The notes beneath the pieces are model-generated. The model saw only the letters and a list, made by a program, of their open reading frames with translations, ran no database searches and was not told where the DNA came from. From contig NC_071668.1 in assembly GCF_028554725.1 (NCBI RefSeq), forward strand, positions 75,757,719-75,821,718: a DNA stretch of 64,000 nt, written 5' to 3'. Within the stretch, counting starts at the first letter, position 1; every line of letters starts with the position of its first letter. The position numbers were made by a program, and so were the translations under genes. The DNA is from Zeugodacus cucurbitae (taxonomy: Eukaryota > Arthropoda > Insecta > Diptera > Tephritidae). Of this stretch, positions 11,181 to 22,139 are shown in pieces.

Positions 11181-12083
11181 TCAAAAGCGATGTGTCAGTA
11201 GATATTGTATCAAACTCACAGCATCATTATATTTGTCTAGATCGGTTTTCGACTGTTTGAAATCCTCATACCATTTGATTAATTCGGCATATTTTTGTTT
11301 CTCCTCTTCATTTAGTTTGTTAAAGAATTTATTCGCCACCTTCGTTATTTTGTTGGCCGTATCTTTCAGAAAAACATCCAATCGTTCATTATAGCCAACC
11401 AAATCATATTTTTCGAAGACTTCTGTCAGCAAGTCGGCTTCATCTTTAGGCATGTCGTTGTTTAAAACCGTCTCGAAATCGCCGTACAGCTCTGTGAAAT
11501 CATAGATAATATCATCCTTCTCAGTCTTTGCATCATTCTTTGTTAAATCTTGGTTCTTGATGCGCTTCAATATATCAGATATACGTGTTATATACGCCTC
11601 AATGCCGGCAGTCTTATGCGGTAAGGCATTCATTGCTTTCAATACGTTCTCAAGAAAATCCCGTCCTTCAGTTAAGAGTTTGTTTACGTAGGCTTGTGTG
11701 AGTCTAAAGTACCTGATTTGTAAGCGATAAGTTGGTGTATTATACACCTCTGGAAGATAAAAGAATTCTTCGGAGGAATCAGTTTCACTTGACTCTTCAT
11801 TTTCTACTTCTGTTGTGTTTGCTATTTCAATGTCAGTTGCTTTTGTAACTTTGGATAGTGAATTTACGAGATTACTAGGTTTAAATTCAACAACACTTGC
11901 TGCTGTTTCTTCCTCCTCGGCGGAAGTTTTGATGCCGTGAGGAAATGCGTTGACATGCTAAAGTAAAGAAAGCTTTTTAGAAATGATAAAAAAGCGATTT
12001 TCTTGTGTTCTCACCTGCAATGCCAACAATAAACCAGAAATCAATGTGAGTGTTCGCAGAGATTTCGCACTCGTGCTGTTCAT
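11181..12083 (-). CDS. secreted helical protein, family 1, with acidic linker
   Basis: Exons 12015-12083 (23 codons, starting MNSTSAKSLRTL and ending LLLALQ) and 11181-11957, with a 57-nt phase-0 intron (donor GTGAGA, acceptor CTTTAG); about 281 residues. Exon 2 begins HVNAFPHGIKTSAEEEETAA and has a long Glu/Ser/Thr-rich linker (VENEESSETDSSEEF) before the helical domain: LLTEGRDFLENVLKAMNALP, then KYDLVGYNERLDVFL, then LNEEEKQKYAELIKWYEDF, the family signature. A TATA-like CTTATAAATA is upstream near 12150. The linker, absent from the shortest relatives, may be flexible or glycosylated. Role unknown. Confidence 0.8.
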
Positions 12084-12825
12084 GTTGTCGCTAGTGTCTG
12101 TAGGAAGATTCTCAATCAAAATGTGCCTGCTACATGTTTATCAACTGCTTATAAATAAATTGTTCTCCGATTAAAGGAAATAATAATTATATGCACAATT
12201 CAACTTTACAGATTTGTACGAGGTTATTCGATATATCTTTGATTTTAAAGTTAAAGATTTGTTTGTATAACAGACATAGTCTTTTGCCGAAATACCTTTG
12301 TAGTGCAGGTTCTCTCAAGATCTCAAAAAACACCATTACTTCTGAAACAGATCATTTCCCCCACAACCAAGAATCTAGTTAGCTTGGATAATAGATATTT
12401 ATAATGAATTGAAATCACCGGGACATGGCGGCATTCACAGTAGACTCGAGAGTTATATTATAGTCAGCTCTCTGACTGCTCAAACCGCCCTCGTATTTAA
12501 CGCTAACGATTACATATGTTAAGACAGAATAATTAGAAACCGGTTTTGTTTCATGTTTAATGGTTTCATTTAATAATATGTACTCAGAAAGCTTGTGTTT
12601 ATTTCATGTTAATCCTCAGAAAAATATTGGGGAGACCACCTTCGTGAAGAGTAGGAAGCAAAATTTTTAATCAGCGTTGTACGCCCACTTTTCACTGTCT
12701 TCTATAATGTAAATGGCACAGTTTTGTAATATTATACGAAATTACATTTTACTGAAAAGACTCTGCATTCTTGACTTGTCACCCAAACAAATTCATTAAA
12801 TGTAGCCTGTATATATGACTATAGT
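12084..12825. other. gene-free stretch
   Basis: The promoter of the 12083 gene (TATAAATA on the minus strand near 12150) and AT-rich spacer. I see no supported gene. Confidence 0.35.
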
Positions 12826-13191
12826 TTAGTACATTTCACAACTCCATAAAGTTTCAATGGTTTCTAGAACCATATTGTAGTACGGAACCCCATTTGCTTT
12901 CAAACAAAATTCGGTACACCGGTGATACTCATATGGTTTTTGAAGCATACTACAGTATGTACTACATGTCTGTCTCAGATATAAAGCATAATAATCTGCA
13001 TATAAATTAGTGGTTATTGGCATGCTAGCATAAACGCCTGCTGAATATCCAAAGCTCGGAAGATATGCCGCGTATGAATGAAAGCGCAAAAGCTCCAAAC
13101 TTTCACAACTGAAAGCACAAGCATTATCACTCGCCAGCACGAGACGTTGATATCGCTGATTTAAGGGCATTAATATATTCAGAGAAATCAT
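12826..13191 (-). CDS. hypothetical Cys/Tyr-rich small protein, 5' end uncertain
   Basis: An open frame of 121 residues (MISLNILMPLNQRY...) contains three C-x3-C pairs: CAFSC, CSTYC and CTEFC, the last two 11 residues apart. It is rich in Tyr and ends WSCEMY. There is no convincing signal exon. A rosa mariner sits at 13236-14540, only 44 bp upstream of the ATG, and may have separated an upstream exon or promoter. A 51-nt candidate intron (GTAAGG...AAATCAG) overlaps the start but would not keep frame. The regular cysteine spacing argues for real coding sequence; the family is not recognised. It could be a damaged gene. Confidence 0.42.
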   Translation of the reverse strand: MISLNILMPLNQRYQRLVLASDNACAFSCESLELLRFHSYAAYLPSFGYSAGVYASMPITTNLYADYYALYLRQTCSTYCSMLQKPYEYHRCTEFCLKANGVPYYNMVLETIETLWSCEMY

Positions 13192-13235
13192 TATCTTATA
13201 CCTTACCTATATTTGATCCTTCGTTAGCCCATATA

Positions 13236-14540
13236 AAGGGTGATTTTTTAAGAGCTTGATAACTTTAAAAAAAAAAAAACGCATAAAATTTGCAAAATCT
13301 CATCGGTTCTTTATTTGAAACGTTAGATTGGTTCATGACATTTACTTTTTGAAGATAATTTCATTTAAATGTTGACCGCGGCTGCGTCTTAGGTGGTCCA
13401 TTCGGAAAGTCCAATTTTGGGCAACTTTTTCGAGCATTTCGGCCGGAATAGCCCGAATTTCTTCGGAAATGTTGTCTTCCAAAGCTGGAATAGTTGCTGG
13501 CTTATTTATGTAGACTTTAGACTTGACGTAGCCCCACAAAAAATAGTCTAAAGGCGTTAAATCGCATGATCTTGGTGGCCAACTTACGGGTCCATTTCTT
13601 GAGATGAATTGTTCTCCGAAGTTTTCCCTCAAAATGGCCATAGAATCGCGAGCTGTGTGGCATGTAGCGCCATCTTGTTGAAACCACATGTCAACCAAGT
13701 TCAGTTCTTCCATTTTTGGCAACAAAAAGTTTGTTAGCATCGAACGATAGCGATCGCCATTCACCGTAACGTTGCGTCCAACAGCATCTTTGAAAAAATA
13801 CGGTCCAATGATTCCACCAGCGTACAAACCACACCAAACAGTGCATTTTTCGGGATGCATGGGCAGTTCTTGAACGGCTTCTGGTTGCTCTTCACCCCAA
13901 ATGCGGCAATTTTGCTTATTTACGTAGCCATTCAACCAGAAATGAGCCTCATCGCTGAACAAAATTTGTCGATAAAAAAGCGGATTTTCTGCCAACTTTT
14001 CTAGGGCCCATTCACTGAAAATTCGACGTTGTGGCAGATCGTTCGGCTTCAGTTCTTGCACGAGCTGTATTTTATACGGTTTTACACCAAGATCTTTGCG
14101 TAAAATCTTCCATGTGGTCGAATAACACAAACCCAATTGCTGCGAACGGCGACGAATCGACATTTCACGGTCTTCAGCCACACTCTCAGAAACAGACGCA
14201 ATATTCTCTTCTGTACGCACTGTACGCATTCGTGTGGTTGGTTTAATGTCCAATAAAGTAAACTGAGTGCGAAACTTGGTCACAATCGCATTAATTGTTT
14301 GCTCACTTGGTCGATTATGTAGACCATAAATCGGACGTAAAGCGCGAAACACATTTCGAACCGAACACTGATTTTGGTAATAAAATTCAATGATTTGCAA
14401 GCGTTGCTCGTTAGTAAGTCTATTCATGATGAAATGTCAAAGCATACTGAGCATCTTTCTCTTTGACACCATGTCTGAAATCCCACGTGATCTGTCAAAT
14501 ACTAATGCATGAAAATCCTAACCTCAAAAAAATCACCCGT
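13236..14540 (-). mobile_element. rosa-type (DD41D) mariner, apparently complete
   Basis: A 1,305-bp element with inverted ends (AAGGGTGATTTTTT at the left; ACGGGTGATTTTTT read inward from the right), each flanked by TA (13234-13235 and 14541-14542). It encloses one uninterrupted transposase frame. The length and TA duplication are as expected for mariner. It lies between the Cys-rich frame and the signal-less helical gene. Confidence 0.92.
13342..14427 (-). CDS. mariner transposase, DD41D
   Basis: 361 residues without a stop. The N-terminal helix-turn-helix part (MNRLTNEQRLQIIEFYYQNQ, then VRNVFRALRPIYGLHNRPS) is followed by the catalytic core: first Asp in ILFSDEAHFWLNG, second Asp in WFQQDGATCHTARD, third Asp in SCDLTPLDYFLWGYVKSKVY. 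Exactly 41 residues lie between the second and third catalytic Asp, the spacing that defines the rosa/DD41D group described from tephritid flies. All three Asp are present and the frame is intact, so the copy could be active or recently active. Confidence 0.92.
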   Translation of the reverse strand: MNRLTNEQRLQIIEFYYQNQCSVRNVFRALRPIYGLHNRPSEQTINAIVTKFRTQFTLLDIKPTTRMRTVRTEENIASVSESVAEDREMSIRRRSQQLGLCYSTTWKILRKDLGVKPYKIQLVQELKPNDLPQRRIFSEWALEKLAENPLFYRQILFSDEAHFWLNGYVNKQNCRIWGEEQPEAVQELPMHPEKCTVWCGLYAGGIIGPYFFKDAVGRNVTVNGDRYRSMLTNFLLPKMEELNLVDMWFQQDGATCHTARDSMAILRENFGEQFISRNGPVSWPPRSCDLTPLDYFLWGYVKSKVYINKPATIPALEDNISEEIRAIPAEMLEKVAQNWTFRMDHLRRSRGQHLNEIIFKK

Positions 14541-14624
14541 TATGTTATAGAATATGTGTAATTTCACTTATGCTATAGAACTTAGGTGATATCAATACTA
14601 ATCTTAATTAAAAGTACCAAATTT

Positions 14625-15227
14625 TTATTTATTTTTGTAGTGGCTGAACATTTCATATAATTTCAATATAATCTTAAATTTTCCTTCCAATGATGCCGTC
14701 TGATATTCATCGTACAAATTGGTTATAATCGGAAACGATTTGCGCTCTTCGTCTCCTAGGAAACGAAAGAACTGACGCAAAACAGCGCTATAGTTTCGCT
14801 CGGTCGTTTTTACCAACTCATCCACATAATTGAAGAGCACTTGCAATTCGGCATTATCCACCACCTTTTTCATGATAACTGTCTCGCTTGCGGTATCATT
14901 ACTCTTCGTCAATGCATTTAAGTCGACAAACAATTGTATAGTTCCATTCAAAAGCGCGAGTCGTTCATCGTCAAGCCAACTTTTCGACTCATTCGCATTG
15001 CTCTTCTCAATTGTCTCCAAAATATTTGTTGCGCGCACGATTTGTCTTTGAATATATTCGGTTTTTTCTGGCACTGCATTCAGCTCTTTGAGCAACTTCG
15101 TTATAAAATCGCGTGATAGTTGCACCTGTGTATAACAATGTGCTTCGTAAAGGGTTATAGTAAAATTCATCAGCTGGTCCAATGTTATGGCCGTTCTTTC
15201 CGTGATGATAACGAAGTCATTTTCCAT
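14625..15227 (-). CDS. helical protein, family 1, without signal exon
   Basis: A single open exon of 200 residues beginning MENDFVIITERTAITLDQL. The middle (LLKELNAVPEKTEYIQRQIV) and the C-terminal part (LGDEERKSFPIITNLYDEY) match the family, although the usual Trp before Tyr is replaced by Leu. No hydrophobic leader is encoded. A minus-strand TATA (15398-15403) lies about 170 nt upstream, and the leader has a possible non-coding intron (donor GTACGT near 15304, acceptor TTTTTAAG just before the ATG). The signal exon therefore seems to have lost its coding role. The product would stay in the cytosol, or the gene is degenerate. Confidence 0.65.
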   Translation of the reverse strand: MENDFVIITERTAITLDQLMNFTITLYEAHCYTQVQLSRDFITKLLKELNAVPEKTEYIQRQIVRATNILETIEKSNANESKSWLDDERLALLNGTIQLFVDLNALTKSNDTASETVIMKKVVDNAELQVLFNYVDELVKTTERNYSAVLRQFFRFLGDEERKSFPIITNLYDEYQTASLEGKFKIILKLYEMFSHYKNK

Positions 15228-15769
15228 TGCTTAAAAATACATCATAGATTTGGTTTAGTAAATATATTATATTACAACAAACATTAAATGTGTATAGTAC
15301 GTACTTTTATCGGTTTTTTTACACGAGTGTGAAAGCCGTTAGCTGTTTTCGACGAACCGGCAAACTGTTTGTGATATGCTTTACACTTAATGCTTTGTTT
15401 ATATACGAGTATTAGCTTTATAAGATTTTCAAAAGGTCTTAGCCCCCATCTCTGCTTGCATTACATGTTTAATTAAAAAAAATCGCAAATTTAGCTTTCC
15501 AGCACTGAGTGAGAGCTTTTGAAGTGTGTGTAGTACTATAAGAACAATTGCTTGCTCTGAACAGGTTTCTTCATTCGATGTGGGAGATATTGAGAACTTA
15601 TTTCAAAATAAGCTGCATTCTGATCGTAGTACGGAACCGCTACTTTAAAAGATCTGCTTATAACGGGTGATGCAATACATCATTTAGCTTGTTTTGATAG
15701 TATCCGACTTTTTATGTTTTAATTGTAAGGGGTTATGTATGTATGTGATTGGCGTTGAACCGTTTAGCT

Positions 15770-16110
15770 GGTTATAGCCGAATCGATGAGAGCGCGCCAG
15801 TTGGAGATTCCATGTGTAACCAGGTCGCTCACCACCTAGTCCCTCCAACGAAGCGGAGGCCTTTTACTTCCTCGGCTTCCTCCGGCGGGTATTTTCAGAG
15901 CTGGAGTGTTTTCGTCCATTCGCTGTCTTTTTATTCGCTGAACTATGTCAATGTCGTCGTATAACTCGTACAGCTCATCGTTCCATCGTTTGCGGTATTC
16001 GCCGTTGCCAATATTCTGAGGACCATAAATCTTGCGCAAAATTTTCCTCTCGAAAACGTCTCTCGTCTCATACGAGAGAGGACTTTACTTTTCAATTGCC
16101 TACTCAGTCC
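15770..16110 (-). mobile_element. LINE 3' fragment, internally deleted
   Basis: Minus-strand pieces MRKIYGPQNIGNGEYRKRWN, DELYELYDDIDIVQRIKRQR and PAGGSRGSKRPPLRW match the fragments at 6679-7430 and 30178-30534. The RLRWLGHVV segment is deleted and frameshifts are present. Confidence 0.7.
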
Positions 16111-16621
16111 AAAGGAGGATGGGATCATGTGTAGAAGTTCACGTAAGTGAGGAAAGTTTTTGATTGTCATTCACTTGGGAGTGGCCAGAAACGATTCTTC
16201 TCCACATGATTCAAGCAGCTCACGACTTCCGGTTTTAGACCAAGCATCCTCTGGGTAGCTAACAAACATCCGTTTGAAGGCGAGCAAAAGTGAGAAGGCG
16301 AACCCGCTTCTGCCGTTGTGCGTAGGGTTTGGGACCCACCACATAAAAACGAAGTACCAATGAAAAATCGAAGAAAGCCCAGGGGTTGTGGCTTATAATT
16401 ATTTTTATATTTACATATATGTATATTTATTTCAAGCCAAATAAGCATAGCTGCTTCATTCAAATAAGATATATGTAATTTATTACACGTTGTTCATTTT
16501 AATGTTTTGTGCTATGTTCTTTAAAAAAATTTGAATAAACTGAAATGTTTTATAAAAAAAAAAAAATAAATTATTATAGGTTTATGATATAACTAATATC
16601 TACTTAATTTTGAAAATATTC

Positions 16622-17415
16622 CTAAAGTAATTCATAATTTGACCAAAACAACCGCACAGCATCAAAATTCTGCTCAATATCATCCACCATAAACAAACTC
16701 TCATAAATATCCTTTACATGTGCACCTCGGCGCTTTTGTTCCAACAGCTCTTCAAAGTGTTTCAATAACGCCTCCGCCCAATTTAGATTACTTTCTGAAA
16801 ATGTTAAATCGGCGTTGACTTCGTTCATTACCTCCATGGTGTGATATAAAGCTTTGGTCACCAACGCTTCATCTGCAGCGGAGAGATTTTTAATTTTAAT
16901 CAAGATGTCGAGGAGCTCAGTGCTTTCTCTGACTGTTGCACTTTCTACTTTATTTTGTATAACTTTAAGTGAATCACGTATGAAAGCTTTGGTGTATGCA
17001 ATTAATATTTGGTCGATTGGGTTGGAGATATCATGTAAACCATTTGTTTTGTGCAAATCTTTTTCAACGCTTAAATTATTAGGATTATAAATTGTGGAGC
17101 GCCAAGAGGATGCCAAATGATTTGCTGTGATTTCAGCATATGAACTGCGCTCGGTTTTCAAAGCTGGTGCTATTAATTTAACTGCTTCATGATTCCTTAT
17201 GTCATAAAGGGTGTTTAGATTTGCCCCATCTATATAATTTGAGCGTGGATATGTAGCAATTAGCTGAAAATTTAAAATTTAAAATTAACAAATTATGAAT
17301 TCGGTGCATGCCATAAAAATTATTTGTTATTAATTATTTATATTATTAATTTATTTTGTACCTCTATAATCAGAAAGAAATTGATAGCTGTAAGTATACT
17401 TTTAACTCCTGCCAT
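16622..17415 (-). CDS. secreted helical protein, family 1
   Basis: Exons 17362-17415 (MAGVKSILTAINFFLIIE) and 16622-17263, with a 98-nt phase-0 intron (donor GTACAA, acceptor TTTCAG); about 231 residues. Exon 2 opens LIATYPRSNYIDGANLNTLY. It resembles the duplicated-domain gene at 20410-21669 more than the others: IAYTKAFIRDSLKVIQNKV there is YETFAKALVRDSREVTKQKL, and the C-terminus NFDAVRLFWSNYELL parallels HFDLFKQFWLAY. The two therefore form a subfamily. TTTTTATATG near 17468 is a likely TATA box. Secreted by inference, role unknown. Confidence 0.8.
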
Positions 17416-18130
17416 TTTCAGCTTTCTTCTTGGATAGTTTAGAATTACTGAAGATTATCATTTCCACACTCACTTTTTATATGCTAGTAACCATTCGCAA
17501 TTTTCCACATTTCAAAAGAAATTGTTTGAATCAATTGTCGTTCTTAGTAAAGTATTCATTAACAAATTTATTTTCTATACAAATTAGTTGTGTAGTTTCT
17601 CAATTAAAGAGCTACTTACATTGAAACCTAACTAACCACAGTGGGTGGTTAGGGAGAAAAATATTTAATCAGCTCAAGCTTGGTGTGAGTAATCTATAAT
17701 TGCTGATTTTCTCATTTCACACTCACTGTTGAAGTATGCGTAAGTGATGTTTATTGTGCTCCAGAGAGAGAGCAGAAAGTCGAGTGAAGCTAAATTTCAA
17801 GCTTGCATTAAATTTGTTACAATTAGTACCCCTTTGGGTTCATGAATAGTCGTCGAATGGGTTCTCTCGTAACTATAATATTACTGTTACTACAAATTTT
17901 CTGAGAAAATTATTTATGCTTTGCAACACCGCAGCTAGTAGTATTTCACCACTAAATGTTATTCTAAAGCTAAATACTGTGTAATCTAGTGTTTGGCATT
18001 TTCGAAAATAGTTTTAGTTAGAGATTAAATAAATAATAAATTTATTCGGTTTAATAAAATTGTTTGTACACTTTATTCTACAAAAAAAAGGGAATGCGAA
18101 TATATTTTCTTTTTAATTTCACATTTTCGC
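17416..18130. other. gene-free stretch
   Basis: Promoter of the 17415 gene, AT-rich spacer and the 3' flank of the 18131 gene, with AATAAA signals on the minus strand. I see no other feature. Confidence 0.4.
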
Positions 18131-18939
18131 TTAATTCACGTTCGGCATCACTATATCGCGTATAATGTTTAGAAATTCAATGAAACTTCTCATTTGCGCC
18201 TGAGACGACGCAGTATCTTGGAAGCGTTCGTACCAGTCGGCCAGGTTCGCATGCTCCTCTTTTTGCACATCGCTTAGCGAATTCCAGAAAGGCGCATATA
18301 TTGCTGTGAATTTATCCACCGCCCTCTGTACAGATTTATTAATGCGCTCATTGAGGCTGTTTGGTCCTAATTTTTGGAAGACTTCTTTCAGCACCGCCTC
18401 CTCACCACTGTCATCAGTGAGCTTCGATATGCGGTCAAAGTTTGAATATACCTTGGCGATATCCAGTAAAACGGCCGCTTTCTCGTGTAATGCCGGTGTT
18501 GATTCGTCGTGTAAATTAAGTTTCTCCATACGATCCAGTAGGCTTGTCAGTTCTGTTATAAGCTCTTGCACGTATTCATTGTCCTCGGGTAGTGTGTTTA
18601 GTTCGACTAGTAGATCATCCAGAAAGTTGGCCGACTCCAATATGAGTGTATTGGAATGTTCTTCTAGTATGTCGAGCGTACTGGCCAAAACGGGCTGTAG
18701 CGATTTACGAAAGTCATCCTCCACTGATTTGATGGCTTTGCTGTGTTGTATTCCACTGAGTTTCAAGTCATCTTCCCCGACGCTATTCAAAGAATTTTGA
18801 TAGGGAAAGGCTGCAACGAGCTGCAAGGAGTTGAAGAGGCTTTAGATTTTATATTTATTTTTAAAGTATGCAGTTCGATTTAACTCACCTGTAGCGATAA
18901 ATAAACGCACAGAAACACTAAACCAAGTGATTTTGCCAT
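18131..18939 (-). CDS. secreted helical protein, family 1
   Basis: Exons 18889-18939 (MAKSLGLVFLCVYLSLQ) and 18131-18820, with a 68-nt phase-0 intron (donor GTGAGT, acceptor TTGCAG); about 246 residues. Exon 2 opens LVAAFPYQNSLNSVGEDDLK, so cleavage is likely after LVAA. The helical domain includes FLDDLLVELNTLPEDNEYVQ, KLGPNSLNERINKSV and the signature LSDVQKEEHANLADWYERF, one of the best matches in the window. Closest relatives by eye are the genes at 7875-8600 and 11181-12083. A minus-strand TATA (TTTATATAC) is near 19003. An intact, typical member. Confidence 0.83.
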
Positions 18940-19959
18940 TTTATTTTGCACGTATCGTTAGAGTAACTTAATGCATTTGAATAAAGCAGCGATCAGCGCT
19001 TCATTTATATACAATTTAAAGCTGAAACTTTGTTTTTACTTATTCTCTCCGATTCATTAGTATCTCTGTTTATATATGAACGAGTATGTGGACACTTGTA
19101 CGTAATACTCGGAAAGCATTAAAGCAGTGTATAGACTGACAAAAGCATATTGGATTACGTGTTTCCAATGAGCTAGCTTGCTAGCAAGTATTAATGTAAG
19201 TTTGTATATATTTACACCGTTTAAGGCATAGATTTGTACACCTCACTTCAGTGTAAATACAATATATTTCTAAGAATAACGCACACCTATGTAGGCCCAA
19301 CGTGCTCGAAAGCTTATATCTGGAAAAAAGATTTCTAACGCGTAGAAATAACCCACGATTTTCCCATCAAATCACATAAGAAAATGAAATTTGTTGATAT
19401 CTATAAAGTCAGCGCCTACTAGATGCAGTTGATAGAGTCGAAGCTCGATTTAATTAATCACATGTTCGACCCGCCCCACATAGAGAAAATGCAAAAGCCC
19501 TGTATTTTTATCGACACCGCTTCCAATTAATTGACATTTAAAGTGTAAAGAATTAATAACATAGTAATTCAATCTCCATCATTTTGATCAACCAAAAGTT
19601 TAAGACCTAAAATAATCCGATAAGGTATCAGTCATTTGAAAGCGAAATGAGCGAATATTAAAGGTCTTCTTTAAATTTTTTTCATCTCTGTCATAAAAAA
19701 GTTTCTTATAAATCATTTCAGTGATTTAAGGGTTGTTGAACATCAGCTTGTTCTGGTATAATTTCAATCATACATACAATAATCGATGGTACAAGCCATG
19801 ATTGAATTAGGCTTTGAGATGTCCGCACAGTATTCTCCAGATGTGGCACCGAACTTAAAAAAGTGTATCGATCTAAATTGATATCATGTTGAGTAATAAA
19901 TTGCAATCCAAGATTTTCGTTTTTCTTTTGAGGTCTAAGTTCTTAACAGGCCGACTTCT
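18940..19959. other. gene-free stretch
   Basis: Promoter of the 18939 gene followed by AT-rich sequence. A 62-codon minus-strand frame at 19718-19906 has no signal exon or paralogue and is not called. Confidence 0.4.
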
Positions 19960-20249
19960 TCTATACTACTATTACAAAGAGGAAAGATTTGTATGTATGT
20001 TTGTAATGCATAAACTCAAAAATTACTGTGCCGATTTCAAAAATTCTTTCACCTTTGGAAAGCTACGATCACCCCGAGTAACATAGCCTATATTTATTGC
20101 TCGAGTCTTAACTGGGAACTTTGGAAATAGTTCCCAGGTGAGGGTATCAAAGAGACTCCATGATGGAGAATATTAATCTGAAACTGAAATCGCTTGTAAG
20201 ACATTATCTTCGCATCGCAATCCCGTGCGAAGCCGGAGTGGTCTGCTAG
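19960..20249 (+). mobile_element. non-autonomous Helitron-like element
   Basis: About 290 bp starting TCTATACTACTATTACAAAG and ending GCCGGAGTGGTCTGCTAG followed by T. A 5' TC, a 3' CTAG after a GC-rich stretch, and no target duplication fit Helitrons. A second copy is at 56644-57003, and a related 3' end is at 31291. Confidence 0.6.
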
Positions 20250-20409
20250 TATATTATAAAGTGTTCGATAATTAATTCGACAATTATTTATTTTATATAT
20301 TTTAAATTAGATGGCAACGTCATAAATTCACTAAGTATAACATATTTTTTTACAAAATAAAAACAATATTGACTTTACACTATTTTTAAACATTTTAAAC
20401 AATAATTCA

Positions 20410-21669
20410 CTAACACATATTTTTACTATTTTTGACGAAACTCCATATAACATCAAAAGGCCAGTACAATTTAGAATCATTACTATAGACAGTTGGATAG
20501 TTTAGCCAAAATTGTTTGAATACGTCAAAGTGCTCTTTAATTGTGTCTGTCATTGAGATAGTCTCAATAAAGTTACTGAAATCATCCGAGTGCATGTTCT
20601 GCGCATAACAGAAAATACGATACATAAGATTATTTTGCCAGAGTGAATCTTCATCCCTTTCTCGATTGATTATCTCCAGTTTCTTGTACATTATTTGTCC
20701 TTGCTGAGTTGCATTAAGAATTTGAACGCACTCAATATTCCTCAGCATTTTAGACAAATCGTTTACATCACTCGTATTCATGGTCTGCGATTGCTCCAAT
20801 TTCTTTTCAACAACTATTTTCGAATCACGTGTGAGGACCTCACCAAATATGCTGTATGTTATGTTGGCTGTGACTAAAGGCGACTCAATTATACCAATAA
20901 TACATGAAAAATCTTCATTTACGCGTTTCTTCTCCGCTATTGGTGCATTGGTAGTCTCCCTACGTGTTCTCTTTGTTTTGGCGTAGGCCAACCAAAATTG
21001 CTTAAACAAGTCGAAGTGTTCGCTTATTTCTTTTTCGATAGAGATTTCGTCCACCAAATTACTTTTAACTCGCTGTAAATCAGTAGTTAGCACCGTACAT
21101 CTGATGCGTTCAAATAACTGATCCAACCAAGTTGTTTTCCTTACGCCGTTTTCAGAATTTTCGGCTTCCTCAACCATTTCCCAAAGTGCGAGGTATATTA
21201 GTTCGCCTTCCCACGTGACATTGACTTTACGAAAAGTTTTCATCATAAGGAAAAAATAATCGACACTCGTTTCTTTTTCGGAAATCGTCGCTTTCACTTC
21301 TCTCAACTTCTGTTTAGTGACTTCTCTGGAGTCGCGTACCAAAGCTTTAGCGAATGTTTCGTAAGTGATTTGCATAATTTTTGGTGTCATGTGTATCATA
21401 TAATTATCGCATATACTGTCACCCGATTTAGTCGGCATTTCCTCTGAAGAGTGCAAACGGTCCACATAATCAATGTTCCTTACAAATCCTTGCTCTTCTT
21501 CCGAAACAAACAAAGGGCTAAATGATAAGAGCGGGTGTGTTGCCGCTAACTAAAAGGTGTGAATAGTTATTTTTTGACCATTTACAATAAATCATTAACA
21601 TTTTTATCTACATACCTGCATTGCCAGCAAGCCCATCATCGAAATAAATAATCGTCTATACGCCGACAT
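20410..21669 (-). CDS. secreted helical protein, family 1, tandemly duplicated domain
   Basis: Exons 21616-21669 (MSAYRRLFISMMGLLAMQ) and 20410-21549, with a 66-nt phase-0 intron; about 397 residues, nearly twice the family norm. Exon 2 opens LAATHPLLSFSPLFVSEEEQ. Two homologous domains follow: the first from about MIHMTPKIMQITYETFAKAL to HFDLFKQFWLAYAK, the second from about IIESPLVTANITYSIFGEVL to HFDVFKQFWLNYPT, joined by a basic linker (TKRTRRETTNAPIAEKKR). The linker contains RTRR, so proprotein processing into two single-domain products is conceivable. Closest relative is the 16622-17415 gene. A minus-strand TATA (TTTTATATC) lies near 21760. Confidence 0.82.
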
Positions 21670-22139
21670 TTTCAAGTTTTTTGATTTGCGGTGCAATTTT
21701 TCACTTATGCTGTGAATTGTGGACCCACGGTTTGACACTGAGCTTGTGGCGTTGCTCAACTAGCATTTTATATCATTCACATTTATTTAGTAGGTCTGCA
21801 TAGTACTTGCAGTTATTAATTATTCAGATGCTCTAGTCATGTTAATTAACGCTCTGTGAAAGCGTTGCATTTTCCGGGGTTTCTTTCACATGAATTCCAC
21901 AGATTCAATTTTACAGTTGAGTTAAAATTTTGTCATTCTTATAAATATTCTCATGTGGAGGATATAAATTAAAACAATTCAAAGTATTTATCACTGTGAT
22001 TAGAAGCAAAATTAATTAAGAAACGCTTGTCAGGAAGAGTTACTTGGAATTGTTTTTAAAGAAATTTTACTATCAATTCGAGGAAGTACTAATAGATATT
22101 CGCATATGAAAACCAACATTTAATAAATAAAATGATAAC
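21670..22139. other. gene-free stretch
   Basis: Promoter of the 21669 gene and AT-rich sequence; I see nothing else. Confidence 0.35.

Noticed and set aside
19718..19906. Minus-strand frame of 62 codons
   Set aside because: No paralogue, no donor/acceptor context and no signal peptide; likely chance in AT-rich DNA.
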